From the NCBI GenBank assembly GCA_029880625.1, contig JAOUOA010000031.1, positions 1-12,051 on the forward strand: DNA of 12,051 nt, written 5' to 3'. This document shows positions 1 through 6,117 of the stretch, in pieces. This DNA is from Spirochaetia bacterium. GTDB taxonomy: Bacteria; Spirochaetota; Leptospiria; Leptospirales; Leptonemataceae. How positions within the stretch are numbered: the first letter of the stretch is position 1; each line of letters starts with the position of its first letter. A program made the position numbers and the translations under genes. The notes beneath the pieces are model-generated. The model saw nothing but the letters and a program-made list of their open reading frames with translations, was not told the DNA's origin and ran no database searches.

Positions 1-35
1 ATTTTTATCCTTTTCCGCCTTTTCTCAGCAGATTT

Positions 36-257
36 TTGAGTTTTCTTCTGCCCTCTTTTGCCTGGGGGCTTTTTGTAAGTTTTAAAAAAACACAAAAAGA
101 AGGAGTGTTTCTGGACTGCCTTTACAGAGGTGAAGTTCTGGAAACTCCATTTTATGGAGGACCGCAAAATCCGCCTGCAAGTAAAATGCAGAAAAAAAAT
201 CCTGTACGCAAATTAAAAAAATCTGTAAAAAAATCAAAACCCTTAAAAAAGCGCTGA
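36..257 (+). other. Doubtful small lysine-rich reading frame upstream of pyrC
   Basis: This frame is open from base 3 to the TGA at 255-257, 11 bases before pyrC. The first listed start is a TTG at 36. A better ribosome site is AGGAG at 101-105, placed 5 bases before an in-frame CTG at 111, which is a rare start codon. An in-frame ATG at 186 would give a 23-residue peptide, MQKKNPVRKLKKSVKKSKPL followed by KKR, in which about half the residues are Lys or Arg. The C-terminal half resembles the basic tails of nucleic-acid-binding proteins, but the DNA there is simply A-rich, so lysine codons are expected by chance. The first half overlaps a probable terminator, which argues against translation from base 36. 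It may be a short leader translated just ahead of pyrC, or nothing. Confidence 0.2.
50..74 (+). terminator. Probable intrinsic terminator of a gene left of the window
   Basis: GCCCTC (50-55) can pair with GGGGGC (64-69), giving five Watson-Crick pairs and one G-U pair. The loop is 8 bases, and five T residues follow at 70-74. Another frame reads from base 1 to a TGA at 37-39, so a gene on the left could end just before this hairpin. That gene tail is too short to identify. Confidence 0.4.
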
Positions 258-268
258 TCGGTAAAATT

Positions 269-1318
269 ATGCCAGCAGAAGAAGGCAAAAGAATCACAAT
301 TCGAAAACCGGATGATCTTCATCTCCATGTACGAAGCGGCGAAATTATGAGGCTTGTTGTTCCGCATACGGCCCGCCAGTTTGCAAGAGCCGTTATCATG
401 CCGAATCTAGTTCCTCCTGTCAGAACTCTGGATGAGGCAGTTTCATACCGCAAAGAAATTTTGCAATGTCTGGATTCGTCCGAAAATTTCACTCCCCTCA
501 TGACACTTTATCTTACAGGGGAAACAAAAGCAGAAGATATAAAACATGCAAAAGAAAGCGGTGCGGTTCTCGGCATCAAACTGTATCCATCCGGGGCCAC
601 AACAAATTCCCAATTCGGCGTATCGTCCATCAAGGATATGAAAGAAGTTTTTGCCGCAATGGAAAAATATGAAATGCCGCTTATGGTACACGGTGAGGTC
701 GTTGACCCTGATGTTGACGTTTTTGACAGAGAAAAGGTTTTTATTGAAAGATATTTTAAATGGATTGTTCAGAGTTTTCCCGGTCTTCGTGTTGTACTTG
801 AACATGTCACTTCTGAAGAAGGAGTTTCGTTTGTAAAATCTTCAAGTTCTAATGTTGCGGCAAGCATCACTCCGCACCATATGATTCTTACAAGAAATGA
901 TTTATTTTCTGGAGGAATCCGGCCTCATCATTACTGTCTGCCTGTTGTGAAGACAGAAAAGGATAGAAAGGCGATTATAAATGCTGCTCTTTCAGGAGAT
1001 TCGCATTTTTTTTCAGGAACGGACAGCGCTCCCCATCCTGCATCCCATAAGGAAAATTCATGCGGAAAGGCCGGGATTTATACAGCCTGGCATGCGCTTC
1101 CCCTTTATGCCGAAGTTTTTGACAGCGGAGATTCTCTGGAAAATCTTGAAAAGTTTACGAGCATCAACGGCGCGCGTTTTTACAGATTGCCTCTCAATGA
1201 GGGAACTATCACAATTGAAAAAAGCAGGCAGACGGTACCCGCGTATTTTTCATATGCCGAAGATAAAATTATACCTCTGCGTGCAGGAGGCGAAATTTCC
1301 TGGCAAGTTTCTGAATGA
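269..1318 (+). CDS. pyrC: Dihydroorotase (class II, PyrC type)
   Basis: PyrC is a zinc amidohydrolase that cyclises N-carbamoyl-L-aspartate to L-dihydroorotate, the third step of de novo pyrimidine synthesis, in the cytoplasm. The 349 residues match the E. coli class II enzyme from end to end in length and motif order. The metal-binding HLH is H18-L-H20, and R22 follows it as substrate ligand. The carbamylated bridging lysine is K104 in IKLYPSGATTN. The remaining metal ligands are H141 (VHGE) and H179 (EHVT), and the catalytic aspartate is D252 in GTDSAPH, with H256 just after. The Trp that precedes HLH in E. coli (DDWHLH) is Leu here (DDLHLH). The ATG at 269 is the only plausible start: an in-frame stop lies at 182-184 and no ATG, GTG or TTG lies between. 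No clear Shine-Dalgarno is seen. The gene abuts ppc, which is convergent. Confidence 0.96.
   Translation: MPAEEGKRITIRKPDDLHLHVRSGEIMRLVVPHTARQFARAVIMPNLVPPVRTLDEAVSYRKEILQCLDSSENFTPLMTLYLTGETKAEDIKHAKESGAVLGIKLYPSGATTNSQFGVSSIKDMKEVFAAMEKYEMPLMVHGEVVDPDVDVFDREKVFIERYFKWIVQSFPGLRVVLEHVTSEEGVSFVKSSSSNVAASITPHHMILTRNDLFSGGIRPHHYCLPVVKTEKDRKAIINAALSGDSHFFSGTDSAPHPASHKENSCGKAGIYTAWHALPLYAEVFDSGDSLENLEKFTSINGARFYRLPLNEGTITIEKSRQTVPAYFSYAEDKIIPLRAGGEISWQVSE
1218..1242 (-). terminator. Weak candidate terminator for ppc, inside pyrC
   Basis: Read on the minus strand, GCGGG (1242-1238) can pair with CCTGC (1228-1224), including one G-U pair, over a loop of about 9 bases. Six T residues follow (1223-1218). 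It lies about 80 bases past the ppc stop, inside pyrC coding sequence. The stem is short, so this may be chance. Confidence 0.25.
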
Positions 1319-4114
1319 TCAGCCTGTTGTCCGAAGTCCGCTTGCAATGGAATTGATGGTGAACTGGATCTGTATAAGATATTGTTCTGCTTCTTTTTTA
1401 TTTCCCTTTTTCAAAGCTCTCCATTTTTTAAGAAGCGCAATCTGTTCGTTGTGAAGAGGGAAAAGCGCTTCTTCGCGAAGTTCCAAAGTACGTAAAAATT
1501 TCGGTCGTCGGGAATCCAGTGTCCCTCCCATAATTCTGTTCAGCATTTTTATAGTAAGCTCATATTCAGCCTCAATCAAAGAAAAGATTTTTTTTCTTAA
1601 TCCCTGATCGGTTACAAGGTTGCTGTATTTTCTCATTACATCCAGGTTTGCAGTAGCAATACTGGTCTCCACGTTTGTCAGAATATATCGGATGGCCGGT
1701 CTTTCATGAAGGTGCTCGCGTACAAGCTTGAAGTCCTCCTGATATTTTTTTTCAAGAAATTCAAGCGCTCTTCCTGCGCCGAACCATCCTGTTATAAAAA
1801 ATCGGCTCTGGTTCCAGCTGAATACCCAGGGAATGGCTCTCAGATCATTCAAAGACTGGTTTCCCGTTCTTCGGGACGGCCGCGATCCCAGACGGAAAAG
1901 TTCAATTGCATCAATGGGAGTTGCTTCTCTGAAAAAGCTGATGAAACTGTCTGAATGCACAAGTTCTTCATAGGTTTCTCTGCTTTTCTCCGAAAGAAGA
2001 TTCATGATTTCTTCGTATTTTTTCGGGATTCTTGGGCCATGAGTATAGAGCAGGGTGTTTTTTGTAACGCCCGCAGTTAAAAGTTCCAGATTGTAAACAG
2101 CGCTGATTTTATTTGCATATTTTTGAGATATGGTTTCTCCCTGTTCGGTAAGACGGATATCACCGTGCAGGGTCCCGGTCGGGAGGGCGTCAAGAAATCG
2201 GTAAGTCGGACCTGCGCCGCGGCTGATCGTTCCACCACGTCCATGAAAAAACTTAATGGTAAAGCCGAGTTTTTTTGCGGTTTCGTCAATGCGTCTTTGT
2301 GCCAGAAACAAATTCCACATACTGGTAATAATACCGCCATCTTTATTGCTGTCGCTATAGCCGATCATGATCTGCTGTGTGGGCTGGTCGTAGCCTTTGA
2401 TTTTCTGTATGTATTTCAGGCTTCTTTGTGTTATGGGATGATTCAGAAATTCTTCTACAATTTCCGGACTTTTCTGTAAATCGTCAATGGTTTCAAAAAG
2501 AGGAACCACCGGGACAGGACAGACCGGACCTTCCGGCGTATTGATCATCAGGCCGGATTCCCGGGCAAAAATGTATACGGTCAAAAGGTCTGCCACACTT
2601 CTTGTCATGCTGATGATAAAGGATCCGATTCCTTCATAACCGAAATTTTTTATGTACTGGGTGATGACTCTAAAACAGCCCAAAACTGAATCTGCTTCGT
2701 CGCCAAGATGGGAAGAGGGAAGAGCAAAAGGGCGGGTTGATCTCAGTTCCCGGTTTAAAAACAAAATCTTTTTTTTCAGAGGCCATTCCGGGTAATCTTT
2801 TGAAGACATACCTGCGCTGATCATCATCTGCGAAAGCGCTCTGTCATGGTACATGCTGTTCTGTCGGACGTCAAGAGATGCAAGATGGAATCCGAATGTT
2901 TTGACGATTCTCATCAGGGGAAAAATATCTTCCATCCAGAGGCGGTATGCTTTTGTGCTTCGCAGTGTACGGATCATAATCTGAAGATCATTGTAAAGTT
3001 CTTTGGGACTTTTATAGATCCCGGTTTCTTCTTTAAAAACGTAATTGCTGGAATCGCATACCATGCCGGCCTGTTCCAGACTTTCTGAGGGGATGGCTTC
3101 GGAAATTAGATTTAAAAACTGACGAAAAGATTCGTCTGGATTTCTTGAGCGGGCCCGTACTCCTTTTTCGCCGAGAAGAATTGTTAATTCATCAATTCTT
3201 TTCGCCATTTCTTTGGACGGTTTTTGAATTCTGTCAGAAATACTGAGTTTGGAAGCAGTATTGCGAAGGTTTTCTTTTATAAGATCTATAGCGGCTTTTC
3301 GCAGTTCAATCAAAGTATTTTTGGTGACTTCCGTTGTTACAAACGGATGGCCGTCTCTGTCCCCGCCCACCCAGGTGCCGAATGTGACTGACGGAAGCTG
3401 ATCGGGGTCAGTGATTTTTTTTGAATCAAAACCTGCATTTTCCCAGGCAAGGATGAAGCGTCGATCAAGCAGATTTACTGAGTCAGGAAAAACGCTTTTC
3501 AGATAATGAATGATATTTCTCAGTTCGGATTCGACATCAACTCTTGAAAAAAAGATTTCGCCGGTAAGCCATAGACGTTCCAGTACCGTTTTAATCTGTT
3601 CCCTGATATTTTTCTGTTCAAACTGGGTCCACATTGTATTTTCTTTCTGAACCAGAAGAAGATACAATTTTCTGTGGTGCTCAAGTACCGTGGCCCTTTT
3701 TGCTTCCGTGGGATGGGCGGTTAAAACCGGTTCAACATGAATTTTAGGGAAGCATTTAAGAATTTCATTTTCACTGAATTTATTTTCTTTTAATATTTTT
3801 AAAGAGTGGCCCCACATCCCCGCTTTGCCAGACAGACCTTCTCTTGATTCTCCAATACGGCGCATCTGTGCGGCGGCATTTTCTTCGGTCATATTTAAAA
3901 GGTTAAAACAGATGGAATAAGCCTGTGCAATCTGTTCGGGAAAATGACCGGAATCTTCTCTTCTGTTTTTTCCCCATGGGAGGTAGGGAAGAAGTTTTTC
4001 TTCTCCGTGTTCTACAAGTATTTCACGAAAACATTCCATAAGAAATGTTAGATCCATCTGCATTTTATCAGCAGCTGGATATTCGCCTATTTTCTGTGTT
4101 TTTTTTGTAGTCAT
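1319..4114 (-). CDS. ppc: Phosphoenolpyruvate carboxylase with altered aspartate-site residues
   Basis: Ppc carboxylates phosphoenolpyruvate with bicarbonate to give oxaloacetate and phosphate, refilling the citric acid cycle and feeding aspartate-family synthesis. At 931 residues it is complete and within the family range. Visible family motifs in order are: VLTAHPTEAKR with catalytic H134, GTWVGGDRDGHP (247-257), LDVRQNS (414-420), PLFETIDDL with metal ligand E541, IGYSDSNKDGG with metal ligand D588, FFHGRGG..SRGAG with R626 and R632, LRAIPWVFSWNQSR (758-771), and a C-terminus ending RTTG. In E. coli the inhibitor aspartate contacts R587, K773, R832 and N881. The aligned residues here are R632, T821, R880 and T929, with identical spacings of 59 and 49 residues over the last three, so two contacts are replaced. 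The ATG at 4114 has no strong Shine-Dalgarno. A terminator on the upstream side (4253-4280) implies its own promoter in 4115-4252, but I cannot place it. Confidence 0.96.
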   Translation of the reverse strand: MTTKKTQKIGEYPAADKMQMDLTFLMECFREILVEHGEEKLLPYLPWGKNRREDSGHFPEQIAQAYSICFNLLNMTEENAAAQMRRIGESREGLSGKAGMWGHSLKILKENKFSENEILKCFPKIHVEPVLTAHPTEAKRATVLEHHRKLYLLLVQKENTMWTQFEQKNIREQIKTVLERLWLTGEIFFSRVDVESELRNIIHYLKSVFPDSVNLLDRRFILAWENAGFDSKKITDPDQLPSVTFGTWVGGDRDGHPFVTTEVTKNTLIELRKAAIDLIKENLRNTASKLSISDRIQKPSKEMAKRIDELTILLGEKGVRARSRNPDESFRQFLNLISEAIPSESLEQAGMVCDSSNYVFKEETGIYKSPKELYNDLQIMIRTLRSTKAYRLWMEDIFPLMRIVKTFGFHLASLDVRQNSMYHDRALSQMMISAGMSSKDYPEWPLKKKILFLNRELRSTRPFALPSSHLGDEADSVLGCFRVITQYIKNFGYEGIGSFIISMTRSVADLLTVYIFARESGLMINTPEGPVCPVPVVPLFETIDDLQKSPEIVEEFLNHPITQRSLKYIQKIKGYDQPTQQIMIGYSDSNKDGGIITSMWNLFLAQRRIDETAKKLGFTIKFFHGRGGTISRGAGPTYRFLDALPTGTLHGDIRLTEQGETISQKYANKISAVYNLELLTAGVTKNTLLYTHGPRIPKKYEEIMNLLSEKSRETYEELVHSDSFISFFREATPIDAIELFRLGSRPSRRTGNQSLNDLRAIPWVFSWNQSRFFITGWFGAGRALEFLEKKYQEDFKLVREHLHERPAIRYILTNVETSIATANLDVMRKYSNLVTDQGLRKKIFSLIEAEYELTIKMLNRIMGGTLDSRRPKFLRTLELREEALFPLHNEQIALLKKWRALKKGNKKEAEQYLIQIQFTINSIASGLRTTG

Positions 4115-4240
4115 TTCAGGAATTACATAAATTTTTTGAATTCATTCATTCCGGTCTGAAAGAACAGAATTTTGCTTCAGGAAGGTCCGGTTTAAAACAT
4201 TCTGAACACAGATCATACCTGTAAGCCGGATCCCGGCCGG

Positions 4241-4280
4241 AATTTAAAATAAGTTTACCCGGATTATGATTCGGGTAAAC
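4241..4280 (-). terminator. Intrinsic terminator after the 58-residue gene
   Basis: GTTTACCCG (4253-4261) and CGGGTAAAC (4272-4280) form a perfect 9-bp stem with a 10-base loop. Read on the minus strand it is followed by the T-rich stretch TTATTTTAAATT (4252-4241). It starts 13 bases past the stop of the small gene at 4294, and it insulates ppc from transcripts arriving from the right. Confidence 0.75.
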
Positions 4281-4293
4281 TTTGAAATCAGAA

Positions 4294-4470
4294 TTATTTA
4301 GAGCTGAGTTCAGCTTTACGTGCAAGAAGGCTTTTTGCGTATTTACTTTCCAGCCCTTTCATGTGCTCTTCTGTTTTTTTTATGGCGCTATCAACCTCAG
4401 AAAGGCTCATTTGATTGATTTTTTTATTCTTTTTTTCTTCTGATTCCTTAACTTCGTTTTCTTCAGACAT
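4294..4470 (-). CDS. Small charged protein of 58 residues, function unknown
   Basis: I do not recognise this protein. It has 58 residues, no signal peptide, no membrane segment and no cysteine. Residues 1-19 are almost entirely Glu, Lys and Asn. Residues 20-58 look like one or two amphipathic helices (MSLSEVDSAIKKTEEHMKGL, then a short stretch ending in KAELSSK). This suggests a cytoplasmic helical protein, perhaps a partner or regulator, but that is inference. Reality as a gene is supported by three things: AGGG sits 6-9 bases before the ATG, a strong terminator starts 13 bases after the TAA, and codon use looks ordinary. It lies between two terminators on the minus strand and so is probably its own transcription unit. 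Its leader has an unusual set of complementary segments (4476-4525). Confidence 0.72.
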   Translation of the reverse strand: MSEENEVKESEEKKNKKINQMSLSEVDSAIKKTEEHMKGLESKYAKSLLARKAELSSK

Positions 4471-4475
4471 ATTCG

Positions 4476-4525
4476 TCCCTGTTCAGTGGAAATTTCAGGG
4501 ATTGGATTATTAATTTTTCCCTGAA
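4476..4525 (-). promoter_or_regulatory. Leader with three mutually exclusive pairing segments; candidate translational switch
   Basis: Read as RNA from the minus strand, segment I is TTCAGGGA (4525-4518) and segment II is TCCCTGAA (4501-4494). Segment III is CAGGGA (4481-4476), which includes the probable Shine-Dalgarno five bases before the ATG. Segments I and II pair perfectly over 8 bp across a 16-base A/T-rich loop. Segment II can instead pair with III over 6 bp across a 14-base loop, which would hide the ribosome site. Both pairings cannot exist together. This is the layout of an on/off leader, but no known riboswitch family is recognised. The same dyad could instead be a protein operator, because a -10-like TAATAAT lies between I and II. 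The segments are seen; the function is inferred. Confidence 0.4.
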
Positions 4526-4565
4526 GTGCCAGATTCTGGAATAAGGGCTTCCAAAACAAGCAATT

Positions 4566-4571
4566 ATTATA
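4566..4571 (-). promoter_or_regulatory. Candidate -10 box (TATAAT) for the 58-residue gene
   Basis: A perfect TATAAT reads on the minus strand just past the terminator of the upstream gene. A start a few bases on would give a leader of about 90 bases containing all three pairing segments. No good -35 hexamer is present: the -35 position falls within the terminator stem. The surroundings are A/T-rich, so a chance match is possible. Confidence 0.3.
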
Positions 4572-4572
4572 T

Positions 4573-4620
4573 AGGAAAGAAAAATGAAATGAGGAGGATT
4601 CTATCAATCCTCCTCATTTC
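4573..4620 (-). terminator. Strong intrinsic terminator after the exported-protein gene
   Basis: GAAATGAGGAGGATT (4586-4600) and AATCCTCCTCATTTC (4606-4620) form a perfect 15-bp stem with a 5-base loop. On the minus strand it is followed by ATTTTTCTTTCC (4585-4574). It begins 21 bases after the stop codon of the gene at 4642-5352. No T-run follows on the plus strand, so it acts in one direction only. Confidence 0.9.
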
Positions 4621-4641
4621 CAAATGACATAAATCTGAACA

Positions 4642-5352
4642 TCAAAGAGAGATGAGGTCTGAATTTCTTTTCTGACGCTTATTGTAATAGGATGATATCA
4701 TAATATCAATTGCATACAGACTTTCATTCAGATGGGCTGTCATCAATCGCAGGCTTTTCAGCTGCATTTCGGGAGTTGCATCATCCATGGTTTCTGAAAT
4801 TTTTGAATAGTGGCTGCGGGATTCAATTTCCATACTTTGAATGTACGGATTGTACAGGCGGATCAGCTTCCTTTTGAAGATAAGAGAATTTTTAATATTT
4901 TTCCTTTCAGAATCAATGACCACACATGAAATTTTATGGTCTGAAGAAAAATGAAATGCCATGAGCTTTTTGTAGTAAACATACTCGTTAAATTCCCAGA
5001 AACCTGGTTTTTCTTCAAGGACAATTTCCTGATAGCCTCTGTATTGAGGATAAAGTTTGGTCAGTATCGTATGTCTTTTTTCAATGGTGCTCAGAAGATT
5101 TTTAATCCTGTTGATTTCAGTAACAAGAAGGTTCGTCATATCCTTTCGATACTCCTTCCCTTCGTAGTTTGTCTGCTCAATGAAGGATGAAGGATAGACA
5201 AATTGATCGGTGCCTTTGTTTTTCTGGTTTTCAACGTTGCTGCATGTGCGGTCGCGGTCGATTCCTTTTTTCCCGGATGGATGTTCTTCTGCGTACAGCT
5301 GGGGTGCAAGAAATAGAGCCGCGGATAACAATATATATTTTGAAGATTTCAT
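4642..5352 (-). CDS. Exported protein of unknown function
   Basis: I do not recognise this protein. It has 236 residues and starts with a clear type I signal peptide: MKSS, the hydrophobic run YILLSAALFLAP, then QLYA followed by EE, with likely cleavage after A21. No lipobox cysteine is present. The mature protein is charged and rich in Tyr and Lys. It has only two cysteines (C37, C143), the first about 16 residues into the mature chain. Residues 65-100 and 145-225 look mainly helical, and no repeat or enzyme motif is visible. A periplasmic or outer-envelope location is inferred. The start is well supported: AAAGGAG lies about 7 bases before the ATG. A candidate promoter lies at 5391-5420 and a strong terminator at 4586-4620, so it is probably monocistronic. 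Its surroundings are more A/T-rich than the flanking metabolic genes. Confidence 0.85.
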   Translation of the reverse strand: MKSSKYILLSAALFLAPQLYAEEHPSGKKGIDRDRTCSNVENQKNKGTDQFVYPSSFIEQTNYEGKEYRKDMTNLLVTEINRIKNLLSTIEKRHTILTKLYPQYRGYQEIVLEEKPGFWEFNEYVYYKKLMAFHFSSDHKISCVVIDSERKNIKNSLIFKRKLIRLYNPYIQSMEIESRSHYSKISETMDDATPEMQLKSLRLMTAHLNESLYAIDIMISSYYNKRQKRNSDLISL

Positions 5353-5390
5353 AAATCTCTCCTTTTATAATAAAGAATCAATACTTTAGT

Positions 5391-5420
5391 TTTATAACTT
5401 ATGACGAAGGAGTTTTTCAA
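5391..5420 (-). promoter_or_regulatory. Candidate sigma-70-type promoter for the exported-protein gene
   Basis: On the minus strand TTGAAA (5420-5415) is followed after 18 bases by TATAAA (5396-5391), each matching the consensus at five of six positions. Transcription would start near 5384, leaving a leader of about 30 bases with the Shine-Dalgarno AAAGGAG. The sequence is A/T-rich, so this remains a candidate. Confidence 0.4.
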
Positions 5421-5579
5421 ATCATAACATTGCAAACAGGAAATCCAATTCTGCTTGCAGATTTTTATAAAATTTTGAAATTTTTTAAAAATACCTTTTT
5501 AGAAAATGGAAAAGGCTTAATTCTGATCTGAGTTTTTATGTTTTAAGGAATATTTCTAGATAAAAAAGATTAGATAAAT

Positions 5580-5984
5580 TTAAAAAATATTTCCAAAATC
5601 TTTAACTTCTTTTAATCCGCAGTTCCTGAGAACGCTTAAATATGTATTTGTGAAAAAAAGGATGTCAGTCTGTGTGTTAATGCTGCAGGGAATAGCCGAG
5701 AGAAGAACAACACAGTTATCAACAGATTTTTTTGTATAGAAGGATTTGCGTGCTGCAACAGGGACATGAACTTCTGATGCATACAAACCAGAATAATAAT
5801 GATCGGGACAGATTCCCATATTGAGATGGATTCCATATCTTAACTGGTTTATGGAATCTTTTCTGTCATAGATTTTTTCACGGGTTAACAATTCCGCAAC
5901 ATCTTCTCCTAGAAACGTGCAGGAAACACTTGAAATGAAAAAAGAAACAGAAATTAATATTTTTATAAATAATCCAGGATTCAT
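5580..5984 (-). CDS. Putative small lipoprotein, function unknown
   Basis: The protein has 134 residues from the ATG at 5984. A GTG at 5993 would add three residues and has a weak GGGGA five bases upstream; neither start has a strong ribosome site. The N-terminus is a signal sequence with a hydrophobic stretch (LFIKILISVSFFISSVSC). The cysteine, residue 22, would be the lipid attachment site. SVSC is a loose lipobox by E. coli rules but is tolerable in spirochaetes, whose lipoboxes are degenerate. The mature part has four further cysteines at residues 59, 91, 100 and 122, suggesting two disulfides. The segment FYTKKSVDNC resembles, from memory only, small Cys-containing lipoproteins annotated in Leptospira. 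It precedes the exported-protein gene on the same strand by 227 bases and diverges from alaS. Its function cannot be stated. Confidence 0.65.
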   Translation of the reverse strand: MNPGLFIKILISVSFFISSVSCTFLGEDVAELLTREKIYDRKDSINQLRYGIHLNMGICPDHYYSGLYASEVHVPVAARKSFYTKKSVDNCVVLLSAIPCSINTQTDILFFTNTYLSVLRNCGLKEVKDFGNIF

Positions 5985-6008
5985 GAAAAGCACGCCGGTC
6001 CCCAGTTT

Positions 6009-6053
6009 TTGACGGTTTCTTCTCAGGGCAAGTTTAAATCTTCTTTAAGATTT
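6009..6053 (+). promoter_or_regulatory. Candidate alaS promoter with adjacent inverted repeat
   Basis: TTGACG (6009-6014) is followed after 18 bases by TTTAAA (6033-6038). Overlapping the latter is a perfect inverted repeat, AAATCTT (6036-6042), CTTT, AAGATTT (6047-6053), which would sit at the -10 and start site as an operator-like dyad. The hexamers are only fair, and the repeat is short and A/T-rich. This divergent gap must also serve the lipoprotein gene, for which I find no convincing promoter. Confidence 0.25.
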
Positions 6054-6117
6054 CAAGACCCGGATTCTGTATAGTAGATTGACTTCAAGAGCCTTAAAAT
6101 CTCTCTGGACATGAGAT

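Noticed and set aside
443..805. 120-codon open frame on the minus strand inside pyrC
   Set aside because: It lies antisense to a well-supported dihydroorotase whose motifs cover the region. Its translation is Phe/Cys-rich and unlike a protein family.
981..1454. 157-codon plus-strand frame crossing the pyrC/ppc junction
   Set aside because: It overlaps the end of pyrC in another frame and the antisense of ppc, both certain genes, and shows no motif or ribosome site.
4141..4252. G/C-rich island CCGGATCCCGGCCGG upstream of ppc as a conserved regulatory site
   Set aside because: It contains short palindromes but no clear dyad of operator length and no recognised motif. I could not tie it to a promoter.
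4526..4531. TGGCAC on the minus strand as a sigma-54 -24 element
   Set aside because: No matching TTGC-type -12 element follows at the required spacing.
4407..4607. 66-codon minus-strand frame overlapping the start of the 58-residue gene
   Set aside because: It begins in the upstream terminator region and runs out of frame across the leader and start of the small gene, ending in low-complexity Lys codons. The 58-residue frame has the better ribosome site and the adjacent terminator.
5494..5515. CCTTTT/AAAAGG hairpin as terminator of the lipoprotein gene
   Set aside because: Only two G-C pairs in a 6-bp stem; too weak in such A/T-rich DNA, although a T-run follows on the minus strand.
5994..6117. 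T-box or other riboswitch in front of alaS
   Set aside because: No T-box sequence or antiterminator/terminator pair is visible. Only a short A/T-rich inverted repeat is present.
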